Shown here: piece after piece, positions 23,405-34,035 of the stretch | Numbering within the stretch: the stretch's first letter is position 1 | How the letters are laid out: every line of letters starts with the position of its first letter | Source: Clarkia xantiana subsp. parviflora | Lineage: Eukaryota; Streptophyta; Magnoliopsida; Myrtales; Onagraceae | DNA: 64,000 bases | Direction of reading: 5' to 3' | Assembly (NCBI GenBank): GCA_036873135.1 | Contig: JAPTYO010000008.1 | Coordinates: 30,840,761-30,904,760 of the forward strand | The notes under the pieces: generated by a model | The model's database searches: none | Told to the model about the DNA's origin: nothing | The model's input: the letters and a program-made list of their open reading frames with translations, nothing else | Translations under genes and position numbers: made by a program

Positions 23405-25072
23405 TTATTTGATACAACCATATGTCTTATTCAAGCCTAAAACATCCAAATGATTCAAATATTGTTCTGAGACATGGCCCAAACGCCTGTGCCATCTCAA
23501 TACTTCATCCTTATTCTCCAAGCATGCAGCTGCTAACTTCCTTGGGCTTGAAGGCACCACATCCTTCAAAGTGTATAGTCCTTTATTCCATTCCCCAATC
23601 ACCATGGACTTGCCACTCTGGCCCTGAAGTAACACATGATCACAAGTAAAGATCACTTTGCAATTTAACTGGCTAGGTAACCTAGATACAGAGATCAGAT
23701 TGAACTTGAAGTTAGGGACCAAGAGTATGTTGGTCAATGTGAATCCACTTGAGAAAGAGCAAGAACCAACATGAGTCACTTTGCACTTGTGACCATTTGG
23801 CAAGTGCACATATTGGTGATCAGAATCACTCTTCTTCAAATCATGTAGCCACTCAATTTGATGAGTGATATGATTAGTAGCACCTGAGTCAACTATCCAA
23901 ACCATAGAATCACTAGATATACCTGCCATGTTGACATGAACTTGATCCACATCTTCAAAGCTTAGAGGTGTATGATCAAAATGATCATTATGGGCAGCAA
24001 CATGTTGGATCCTTTTGTCAGCTGTGCCATGAAATATCCTTTTGTCCTTGGCTGCCACATGCTCAATTGTGCTTGAGTTGCCACCTTCTTCAACAATGTT
24101 GGCTGAATTCCAATTCCTCTTAGGAGCATTTGGATTGGTTTGATGGATTGGGTGATCATATGGGTAGCCAGGCTTGATGTAGCAATTGTCTTCAATGTGA
24201 CCTCTCTTGCCACAATAGTTGCAAGTATTGAGTGGTCTCCCACTTGAAGGATTAAAGTTGCCTCTACCAAAGTCATTTCCTCTTCCAATGCCATTGCCTC
24301 TTGCAAAGCCTCTACCCCTAGTATATCCTCTTCCATTGCCTCTACCACCACCATAGGATGGGTGCTTTCCAGTGAATAAGGCAGTTGCCTCACCCACATC
24401 ACCAATGGAACCATAGATTGTCCTTTGGCTTTCTTCTTGTACCAACACAGAGAAGGTAATGCTAAGAGAAGGAAGTGATTGTCTCATAAGCAAGGTGCTC
24501 CTAATGTGTCCATAGGAGTCATTCAGTCCCAAAAGAAATGCCATCAACTTCTGCTTCTCCTTGTGTTCATTAACAATGTCAATGTCCCCAGCACATTGAA
24601 GATCCAAATCATCAATAGAAGCAAGAGCATCCCAGAGTTGCTTCATTTTGGCAAAGTATTCAGTGATGGAGAGCACACCTTGAGATGTTTGGTAAATCTC
24701 CCTTGTTAATTGGAAGATTTGTGTGCCATCCACTTTATCAAACATCTCCTTCAAGTCATTCCAAATGGAAGAAGCAGTTGTGTTGTAGACCAAACCATTC
24801 ACCAAATCCTTGGCCACAGTATTCCTCAACCATGCCTTGACAATTGCATTTGCTCTATCCCATTTCACTCTATCATTGACATCAACATCCAATCTTGTGA
24901 ATGTGCCATCTATAAAACCAAGCTTGTTCTTTACTAACAAGCCTTCCCTGATTGAGGTGCTCCAAACATGATAGTTGGAGGTCCCTTGAAGTTGGAAAGG
25001 GATGAGCATATGGCCAGTGGTGTCTGAGGGGTGTATGTAAAGGGGGTCATCAACATTGGTGTCTTGAGCCAT
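23405..25072 (-). pseudogene. Copia gag and protease
   Basis: The start is taken at the ATG of MAQDTN (25072), because sequence upstream is leader. The gag N-terminus has the YHVWSTSIREGLL block. An RG-rich stretch (about residues 242-271) precedes the zinc knuckle CNYCGKRGHIEDNC (about 284-297). The protease has VDSGATNHI (about 394-402). The pre-integrase domain RWHRRLGH follows. A TAA at 23405-23407 cuts the polyprotein between the His pair and the Cys pair of the integrase zinc finger. The flanking frames are otherwise in register, which fits a single nonsense mutation. Confidence 0.9.
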
Positions 25073-25828
25073 ATTGTAACCCAAGCAACACAAGTAGGTA
25101 TCAAAATGGAGTCAGGGGAAACTAAATCCACGAAATCAGCTGCCAGAAATCCAAGCAAAATGGCATAGACAAGGTTGCACTACAAACAAAAGCAGTACAC
25201 CAAGGTTGTTGATAGTAAGACAAAATCCAGCTCACTCTGTGGTATTGTCCGTACAATTACGCAACAAAATTCATGATGTTCAAAGCTTGAAGATCAACAG
25301 AAATGGATTAGAAACCATTCTCCATTGATGAAAGCTCAGAATTCGTGAAGATATGAACACAAAGCTCAAAGCAGTCACAAATACTCCTCAGCCGAGCAAT
25401 GTGTATGCAAGTGAATCCAAGCAATGAATATCCAGATTTCAAGCAAGAGGCGCAGCTGAAATAAGTTCAAAATCCATATCCAAATCTAGAGAAGCAATAC
25501 AAACTCCAGAAAATGATAGTATCAAACACGCAATCAGCTCAACAAGGCTGAATTTTTCAAGAACAAGCAAACTAGTACTAAGTCATCTTTGCTTTGCTTA
25601 GTCTAGGTGCAGATCTATCTATGCGTGTTGAATTCTTGAAATTCCACTTACTAGATGTCCATTCTTAAGTAAGAAATGGATTCTTGAAGTAGAAAAGATG
25701 ATCCACGAAGCTGAATTTGCCAATCCACACTTGAACAAGGTGAATGTTAAGGCAAAAGTTTGAAGAAACTTGTTCTTCTTTAGCTTTGTGGTTGCGCCGC
25801 CATTTGAGGTGGCTCTGATACCATACCA

Positions 25829-26104
25829 TAAAAGCTTTAGTAGGTTGAATCATTTGTTGATTGATGATTAGGGATTACAATGCAAGAGGTAAACTATATA
25901 TACTAGGTGATAAGGATCACCAACTAGGACTAACTATCCTATGTGCCTAACTTGGTGCACCAAGGTGCATATACCATGTAACATGTACTTCATGATATAT
26001 GCACCATATAATAGCCTTATACAATCACCTAATGACATGATGGAAGTAAATGCAAGTGTAAGTAACAAGATGCAATGTGAGCATATCAACTTATATACTC
26101 TATA
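25829..26104 (-). repeat. Copia 5' LTR (element orientation)
   Basis: 276 bp. It abuts the primer-site region, which reads GGCTCTGATACCA on the + strand. Confidence 0.95.
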
Positions 26105-26311
26105 GTATTAAATTTCTGAATATTTAGCATTTATTAGAAAATAAATCAGCAATATTTATTGCTTAGATTAAACTAACCTAGATTAGTATAAAAGTGCTCT
26201 ATGTTTACATGTAAAAAACAAGGGAAAAACACAACGCAAAAATAAATAAAGGAAAAGGCTTCAGCATACAGACCGTAGTGTATTATGGAAGGAATTATAG
26301 TTTTTTTGGAT

Positions 26312-26479
26312 GGGCTTTGCTAGAAAGTGTGAAAAATCCATAGAAAGTTAACAACTGCCACATGGCAATGCATTACATGATTCTCTTTCCAATTTATGTC
26401 AAATTGTTAACTGACATGTGGCAGTTGTTAACTTTCTATGGTTTTTTCACTCTTTTTTTCACACTTTAAGGAATTACTC
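26312..26479. mobile_element. 168-bp MITE in the 3' LTR
   Basis: This segment is absent from the 5' LTR. It forms a hairpin whose arms share CATAGAAAGTTAACAACTGC and its complement. The 9-bp direct repeat TTTTTGGAT flanks it (26303-26311 and 26480-26488). The 9-bp duplication points to a Mutator-like MITE. Confidence 0.88.
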
Positions 26480-28137
26480 TTTTTGGATTGTTTCATTATT
26501 TTATGTTGTTTAATTGTATATATTAGTGTGTTTTATCTCATCACTAGTTAACAGCATCTACACCACCGATCCATACCGTCTCACTTCGATATCACCTCCA
26601 TCTTCATTCGTTCGTTAGAGCTCCATCGTTCCCATGATCACTCCATCTACATCGGCGACGCCAGGACGATTCCGACCGATGACACCGGCCTCACGATCAA
26701 GCCGACGATGACTCCCCTCACCACCATCATGCCAAGCTCTGAGCTCGTAACGACTCCAGTCATAAACCCTCTTCCTCGAGCAGACCGAATCCGCGATTGA
26801 ATTTGGAAAATAGAGACATCCACGCATGACATTTTCTTCAAAGACGTTTGATGTCAATCGGAGCTTCAACTGCAGTGACCAGCTCTCATCATCGAGCTAG
26901 CGCTCCGATCAGCTCCAACCGCTCGTCACCAGCCGATAACCACCACATTCTTAAACTGCCGTAGGTGCCTCATCATCCGCTCTGACCAGAACTGTAACAG
27001 CCTTGACCACGCCAGTTTGTACGGCGCTCGACATCCACCTCCAACTCTCCCTAAAGACCATCCTCCATCACCAGATCGGCTAGTCCGCAACACCGGCATC
27101 CACCTGCCCAGACTCCGCCGTTGTCAGTCCGTCTTCTCCAGCTTGCCGTCTCCATTCATCTTCGACACCGTCGTCACGCCCCACCGGTGGTCACCGCCGT
27201 CTGCCCATTGCCGCCACACTGACCGGGCTTCTACGATTTGCTGCTGCCGCGCCGAGCTTGACTCGCCATCGTCGAACTCGACTCCGGTCACTCTGATCTT
27301 GTCTAGCTCTCCCAATTCGCCGGAGCTCCGACCTTCTCCACCCGCTCAAGCCATCCACTCGACCTTGCTCCTGATTAGCCCCCGAGCTCCACTGGCGCTT
27401 CTCACCGATTCGCTGGCATTTGCACCAGCCAGGTACCGTCAGTTCCCGGAGCACTGCTTCCCACTTCAATTCAGACGCACTGCTGAGCTTCGCCCTGATC
27501 CCGTCGCTCCTCTCTGGACTCCGTAGGTCGTCGCCGTTCTCGCTGTTCGTCCATCGTTGCTGGTTCATAAACGTGCAGCAGGTAAAGACTTTTCCCTATT
27601 TATTTATTTACCTATTTATTATTGTTATTATATTATATTAGTGTTATATATATATGTATGTGTGTATCATATAGACAGATACTGTAGGTTTACGTAGTTA
27701 AATACATAAGTCTGGGCTTACTTAAATGTGTCATGTTTGTTAAAATGAGTAATGATGTATTTTGATTATGCATGTTTGATAATATTAGTACTCATGGATT
27801 TTACTTCGTTAAATAATTATAACTTAGTCCACTAGAATTGTTTTATATTTGATAATTGTGAAGTTAATGTGGAGTTATATATACTAGCGTAATGGCAAAT
27901 TTGTAAATTGAGTACCGAAAGGGCGTGATTAATTCCATGTTTTTAATTCGTAACAGAACTCCCGAATCCGAATTTCTGATCGTAGACCGATTTAGACCTA
28001 GGTGATTAATCATGTTTTTTCCCTAGGCAATTTAGGATTCTAGTTAGCCTAATAATTAACTAGTGGTGACTCTTTTCAAAATTGCACGTTTTCAAAACGT
28101 AATTCGCCGTAGGTCAGATTTTAGGTCCGACAGTGTA

Positions 28138-28360
28138 TGCATGAGTGAATTCATCGGAATGATTTTTCCAAAACAAAAAAAGGGCCTTGGGAAAGCCAAG
28201 ATCGGGTATGCTTATTTTAAAATTCTCATTCCAGTAATTTGCGATTTAAACCGTTTTTAACAGACTAATCTATTGGATAGAAGACGACAATAGTGTGAAC
28301 TCTTTCACAACCATCTTCCATTGGTTTACTGGTGGTCGGTTGGTTTAGATGACTGAGGAA
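28138..28360 (+). other. Continuation of the Ogre target sequence
   Basis: AT-rich DNA on the far side of the Ogre-like insertion, continuous with 12928 before insertion. No coding signal. Confidence 0.4.
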
Positions 28361-30110
28361 TCACTATCTGTCGAATTCTATCTTAATAGATATTTGATGT
28401 ATGCAATTCTTTCTCAAAATGTTATTGTCTCCCTGATTTTTGCATAATCATCGATGTGTTAGTATGAATTGGTTGATTTAAGTGCGATTCGATATTCCTC
28501 GCAATCTTGATGGTGTGAATCATGATGAATGAAAGGAGTACGTGTTGAACTCTCTACTAAGATTCCGAAAAGTGGAGAGGACAACTACGGATGAATATAG
28601 TAGTCTGTATGATTTTGACAATGAGGGACGAAAGTAATCAATTGTTTCACCAAGCATGGGAGTAGGTTCTTTGATGATCTGAGCGCATAAGTGGTGATAC
28701 ATTCAACCTTGATAGAAAGGAGTTGAAGAAGGCTTCAATTGCAACCAAGCAATGCTGCAGCTTAGTATCCATTTGCTTCCGCCTCGGTGGAAGCAAGGAT
28801 GCAAAAGTTAAACGTTTCGATTGAACGTGGTGGTCTTCTCACTTTCCATGGACGCTGGTGTAAAAGCCGCTTGAGACCCACGCAATGAAAGGTCAACATG
28901 GAAATGATGTATATGGTTATCTGATGTTGACGGGACTCAATAACCTTGAGCCTAATCAAGTACAGTGACCACAGCAGTGAAAGGGAAACCTTATTTGCTC
29001 ACCATACTAAACTCGAAAGAAGTCAGCCATGATCGGCATAGCATGAAGAGAACAGGACCGAGTAGGTCCTATACGATGATACGGAGGGTTAAACCTCGTT
29101 GATAAAGTGCGTCCCTAGTACGCCTCGTATATAAAGAGTATAAAGCTTGGAAATTTTTTATAAGGACGCAAATCATTTGACGTGATTCACTTGTGAATCT
29201 ACTCAGATGTAGTGTCCAACTCAAGGTTCTCGATTATATGCACGACAACCATGGATTAAATATGCGGCTTTCAGATCAAGAATTATACCATTGTCATATA
29301 TCAATCATTGTTCGTTTCAATTACTAAATTTTGGATATTTCGAGATTCGGAGTTATTGAATAAAGTAATTGTTGCTAGGTTCGAAGAACAATTTTCTTAT
29401 CAATTTAACGGCACGATAAAGAGGGAACGATCCGAAACAAAAATACAAACCCACAGGTTTGGAACCAAATTTTTGGCCAGGTAAAAGAGGCTAAATGATA
29501 CGAAATGAAATACATGCTTCGTCATCTCAGTCGGGATAACTGAACTGAATAAACCCATCGATTGCGTAGCTAGATCGAATGATATAACTCTTTCTTTATA
29601 TTATTACTCCGTTGAATGAAATAAACCGTAATGATGATCATGTTTGACACCGATTGGATTAAATTAAATTAAATTAAATTAAATTCAGAAACAAAACGAT
29701 TATACCAAGGAGTGGAACCTCGGTAAAATTGCGCTATGTCGCAAGTGGACATCGAAAGACGGAACACGTCATTTCAAAGTAAGAGTTTAATATTGAAGTG
29801 TTTGAATAATGGTTGTGCTGAATTTTCGTTTGCATTCCTATGAAAACAACTTATTGATAACATTTACATCAATAAGAAGTAGGCTTCGAAAGCTACTACG
29901 ACCCTGTAAAAGGTATCAACTAACGCATAAGGTGAAAACCTAAAATGCTCAGTTCGGAGATGGGATAAAATCTCTGAGATAAGTCGACAAACGAAGAAGG
30001 ACGAAGTCGGTTAAACGATTTTCCTTCCAAAAGCCTTGAACGATAAGTCAGGCTAGGCATTCAAGTTAAATAAAACACTTCAAGAAGCACAGTTTATATA
30101 TATATGTACA
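28360..30110 (+). pseudogene. Degenerate copia gag-pol, copy 2
   Basis: The sequence resembles copia copy 1 along its length. Shared blocks include ATGCAATTCTTTCTCAAAATG (28398; 3783 in copy 1), GATGGTGTGAATCATGATGA (28509; 3886) and GGAACGATCCGAAAC (29424; 4827). No frame stays open beyond about 65 codons. The match covers the gag to integrase half only; the RT and RNase H part is missing. It is too decayed to translate. Confidence 0.6.
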
Positions 30111-30226
30111 TAATGTTGGATTCGTTCTATCAAACATTCCCTATGGGATGATGACAGATGATTCACATTAATGTAAAACCGTGTTCCATTAAGATCAGTG
30201 AGGTAGGTAACCATCATAGCTGAAGG

Positions 30227-30532
30227 GTATCCCTCAGTATAAGGCATCTCCCGAGTTTTGAAGTGGACGCCAAGGTGAAGTGTTAGGTCATCATTGAGAC
30301 CTATGGTGAAGATCTTGCTGCGAAGATATACGATATCAACCCTTTACTTGGTTTCACTGAAGCTGGCAACTTTGTCGGTTTTGCTTCCGTACACATAGCA
30401 GCGTTCTTTGGTGAGGATTCTACCCCTCCTATTGAAGCGAGGCATGCTCCTTCTTTGAATTTCTCAAGTAGAGCTGTGGATACTACTCCCTTGTGTGATG
30501 ACGGCGTCGTCGATGCTGCCGCTCTTGATTAA
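30227..30532 (+). pseudogene. C-terminal fragment of an antisense-type gene (element D)
   Basis: After an in-frame stop at 30284-30286, the + frame reads VIIETYGEDLAAKIYDI, a short Ala/Phe-rich stretch, and a Pro/Asp-rich tail to a TAA at 30530. Its layout (EE/ET-Y-G-containing helix, acidic low-complexity tail, then a tandem array downstream) parallels the last exon of the antisense genes in A and B, where EELHLEYGGAIDL and EELNETYGDSIDL precede the tail. I infer it is the end of the same gene type in an older Tat element. Confidence 0.4.
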
Positions 30533-31055
30533 TGGACTAACTACCTTTATCACACTTGTAGATAGCCGCCCCTTCTATGCTTATCATGCATCTTTGTGTG
30601 GAAACACTTGCTTTTGGGTTTTAGGCATGCATGCCCTCCATCTATCGTTCGTATCATACCTGTTCAAGATATATGTAAATGTATGGTTATATAAGCATAA
30701 GTAGGATATCATACCATTATTATTATGGATGCCCAACGCCTGTTAGGTTGTGTATGTTTACATTTCCTGTTGTGACCTCTTGTTCTTGAGGTTGTTAACA
30801 CCATACCGGTTGTATGCCGGACTTAGCATTGTAATACTCATGTATCGCGAATATGATATGCTTCCTTATTCTTAGGATGCTATCTATCTTGTCATGCCGG
30901 TGGAGTGCCGGACTTGAGGTTCATCACAATCCTTACCAATGGTACCTGTATTTATCAAGCTCACACATGCCCCTCTTGGTTGCTACCAAGGTATGGCGTT
31001 GCTTTGAGATGTTATCTATACTTGACGAAGACCATTTGCTTGTCGATTCCTCGAC

Positions 31056-31640
31056 ATAACATTGTTTGCAAGACGCTACTTGCGCTGTGTTGACACATTT
31101 TGTGACCGCGTATCCGATGCCTCGAGATAACGTTGTTGGCAAGACGCTACTTGCTTAATTTGTTGCGTTTTTACCACTTACCCGATGCCTCGGGGTAGTG
31201 TTATGGCAAGACGTTACTTGCATAATTTGGTACGTTTTAAGCCGCTTACTCAATGCCTTGAGATAGCGTTATGGCGAGACGCGACTCGCGATTGCACTTT
31301 ACCACTTTACTTGATGACTCAAGATAGCGTTGAGGCAAGACGTTACTTGCTCGATTTGGTACGTTTTAATCCGCTTACTCAATGCCTTGAGATAGCGTTG
31401 TGGCAAGACGCTACTTGCAATCCTAACATGCTACTACAAATGTTAGTGCGTTTTCCGCCTATTGATGTCCTAAGACAAGGCGTTGTGGCAAGACGTTACT
31501 TGCTTGGTTTGGTACGTTTTATTCTGCATACCCGATGCCTCGGAGTAGCGTTATGGCAAGGTGCTACTTGCAAATGCATTTTTCCGCCCTTGGTAGTCCA
31601 AGATGTGGGGTTGGTGCAAGACGCTACTTGCGATAGTGCA
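31056..31640. repeat. Tandem array of element D, about 9 units
   Basis: CAAGACGYTACTTGC recurs near 31070, 31141, 31207, 31276, 31336, 31404, 31489, 31557 and 31617, 60-85 bp apart (most often about 68). GATAGCGTTATGG and GGTACGTTTTA occupy fixed places in the unit. It lies about 540 bp past the stop of the fragment at 30532. Confidence 0.8.
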
Positions 31641-31659
31641 ATGCGTTTTTTGATTGTAT

Positions 31660-32933
31660 GACCGTTACTTGGCTTGTCCGAAGTAAGGTCGCGACGGTAT
31701 CGACTCCGCCGTAGTGGTGTATCTGTTACTTTATTTTCTCAAGCTTACGTTTTGGCGAGGCGCAACTCGCATGGTATTCAGCGCTTTGGGGTGTGTAGGC
31801 GTCGCCTTATTATCATAAGGGTTGCCTCTTCATCGGTATAGCCAGCGGTCGCGAAAACATAACTATCCGTGGTAGTGCCACTGCTTCTTAAGAGACTGTA
31901 CATAGTGATATTCAAAACATCTCCTTAGAGTTAGCTCCTAAGGAATGGAGGCAATCACATCACATAAGTGTCTGTGCCGCCGATGTATCTGAGATGATGC
32001 CTGGTTTTCATTTTCCAGGTACCTTGTGCTATCATATCATCATGACCTTAGCGCTAAGGTATTGTGATCGTGATAATGGTCTCTGCTAGTCACGCCACTT
32101 TGAATCAGTACCCTAAGGTACAGCGACCGCTACCTTGGTGTTGGTTCCAAGTGCGACGCATTGAGTAGTTCCCTAAGGCACAGCTATCATGGAATTGGTA
32201 GTAATTCCAACCATGATGCTTGAATAACATTGCTGGGTGATCAGCCCAGAACAGCTTGGAGATTGTATATAACCTTGATGGACACTCCTGCTGTTACATA
32301 GATATCACTACTTGGTGTTTTTCCATAATAGAGTATGAGTTGCTCCGATAGGTCACGCCCGACCATTAGATAATTGGTATAGGTCAGAGGTCGTTGTTAG
32401 ACTTTCCTATCCATATAGCATTGCTTGTACTTGGTGTTGTTCCCGAAGTAGGACGTGTATTATAACCTGCAAGTCTTTTGCAAATTCTTTGACATTGAAT
32501 CAAGATGTTAGCTGAAACATACTATGCGATTACGCATCTTCATGTAGGACTATCTTGTCCACTATATTGTCCATTTGGACTAGTGTATCAATGTGACTGG
32601 GCTGTACTCATTCGATCTTTGTACTGGGTTCGATTAGTTCGTTCTGTTCTCATTATATTCAACTCGACGAGATCAGACTATGCGAACTGGATCCTTGGTT
32701 CGCTTAGTCTGTTATCGCATTGCTTTTCTCATAGGGGGTGTGTCCCTTACCTGGGTTTTCCCATGGAAAACTGCTTGTTACCTGGATATATTTCAAGTGT
32801 GAAGGTCACATTTTCAGGAGCGATTCTTATCGTTGCCAACTTTGGGCGGATCGTACGAAGGGTTCCTGTTGTTGTTCCCTCTTTGTGCCTTCCTTTTGGA
32901 AGGTGTAATGTCATGGGCTTATGTGGCCAAATA
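31660..32933. other. Element D remainder, no frame
   Basis: A CCCTAAGGYACAGC motif repeats at about 32110 and 32170. No pol motif was found on either strand. The stretch ends at the duplicated GTATC where element A inserted. Confidence 0.4.
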
Positions 32934-32938
32934 GTATC

Positions 32939-33609
32939 TGTTGGATCACGGTTGGAACTCCGGTATGTTCTTGACGGAAATCCGAAATCCTTCGCTCCAA
33001 GTAATCCTGCAAGAAGGGAATAGACCGGGCGGTGACCCAGAATCCCTCTCCGATGCTTAAATGAGTATCTCGGTATGGACTGGCAAACAAGTATGAGTCT
33101 GTGAATATGTAAAAAACTTAACAATCCTGAGGTAACACCTTCCTTTATATAGGGAATGGGCCACCTCAGTTACCTGTGGAGATAACTGCCACATTCCGTA
33201 TATCTCGGCCAATAGCCCACGTTCCGTCTTTTTAGGCCACTTCCCCACTATGTTGATAGTGGGCGTGTTTCTCGGCCTCGTTCTCTGGTGGCAAGTCCCG
33301 ACGGATGTCGGGGACTCCAGAGTTATCTCCTTGGGTCACCGCTCGGGGCCCCTCGTCATCAGGACAGGGCCAGCTTCTCAGGGATTCGATATCGGGGCCT
33401 ACTCAAAGGCATATCATCGGGGCCTACTTAAAGGCATATCATCGGGGCCTACTTAAAAGCATATCATCGGGAGCGTTCAGCTCGTATGTCGGGACCGACC
33501 TTGCCGGGACCTCTCGTATTGGTCTTCTGAGCCTCTTTTGGGGCCCAGTGGGCCTACTTCGCCGTTTAGTTGCCGTTACTGGGCCTGACAGCTATATCGA
33601 GACCCATCA
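32939..33609 (-). repeat. Element A 3' LTR (element orientation)
   Basis: 671 bp, TGTTGGATCA to GACCCATCA on the + strand. In element orientation it starts TGATGGGTCTC. A purine tract (CTTGGGGGCAAA on the minus strand) abuts it at 33610-33621. Confidence 0.93.
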
Positions 33610-33881
33610 TTTGCCCCCAAGACCCGAGGGACTTAAAGTTCGTCGTGTCTTCCAACTTCGGACCTTTCGATATTCCGAGGATAACCACCGAATCTGAAAA
33701 GATTCTCGATTACTCACCTATTAAATGCGATGAGTGACGAAGTGACGGCTTGAGTGCCCGTGCCTGCTTTTCTGAAAAAGCGCTTTATAGCCGTTTTGTC
33801 CCTAGTGTTTCGATGATTCAGGTTGAGGCGCTTCATCTTCAACGGTCCAGATCGCAACGTCTCTTTGCCTATCCTCTCTCC

Positions 33882-33888
33882 TATAAAA
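33882..33888 (+). promoter_or_regulatory. TATA box of the element A antisense gene
   Basis: TATAAAA follows a CT-rich run and lies 148 bp before the ATG at 34036. Element B has TATAAAA 136 bp before the matching ATG. It sits inside the element, outside the LTR, pointing opposite to gag-pol. Confidence 0.6.
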
Positions 33889-34035
33889 GCCCACATCTTG
33901 GCACTATTCAGTTCTTCTCTACCGTTTTATTCTCTGTGTTTTCAAAAGCTCAAGCTTTCCTTTCTAGTCTTTGATCAGCACTCCGGCGACCAGGACCTCC
34001 GACCATCAAGCTCATCCTTTCCTCTCCGATTCGAC

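Larger units (their letters stand above)
20360..26104 (-). mobile_element. Young Ty1/copia element with TA...TA termini
   Basis: The 5745-bp element is flanked by the 5-bp duplication GTATT (20355-20359 and 26105-26109). Its 276-bp LTRs (20360-20635 and 25829-26104) differ at one position. Read on the minus strand, the LTR starts TATAGAG and ends GCTTTTA, so it lacks the usual TG...CA. An initiator-Met primer site lies on the minus strand at 25823-25811, and a purine tract (AAAAGGATGGGAGAA) precedes the 3' LTR. The gag-pol polyprotein is full length in outline, but one nonsense codon, one frameshift and a compensating frameshift pair break it. Confidence 0.95.
12934..28132 (+). mobile_element. 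Ogre-like (Tat) non-autonomous LTR element
   Basis: Both LTRs start TGTAAACACC and end GGTCCGACA. The 5-bp duplication GTGTA flanks the element (12929-12933 and 28133-28137). A tRNA-Arg-type primer site follows the 5' LTR and a purine tract precedes the 3' LTR. After removing the copia insertion and the MITE with their duplications, the LTRs are 2012 and 2013 bp. The interior (14946-20192, 5.2 kb) has no gag or pol motif. It consists of leader-like and tandem-repeat DNA, so the element needs enzymes from a relative. The Ogre-like label comes from the primer site, the long LTRs and the repeat-rich 3' region. Confidence 0.88.
20193..28132 (+). repeat. 3' LTR of the Ogre-like element, twice interrupted
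   Basis: The LTR starts TGTAAACACC at 20193. It is split at 20359 by the copia element (resuming at 26105-26109 as the duplicated GTATT) and at 26311 by a MITE. It ends GGTCCGACA at 28132. Without the insertions it is 2013 bp and closely matches the 5' LTR. Confidence 0.9.

Noticed and set aside
31185..31661. 158-codon + frame with internal repeats (LVRFKPLTQCLE)
   Set aside because: It translates the element D tandem array; the unit length varies between 60 and 85 bp and the frame is not kept by design.
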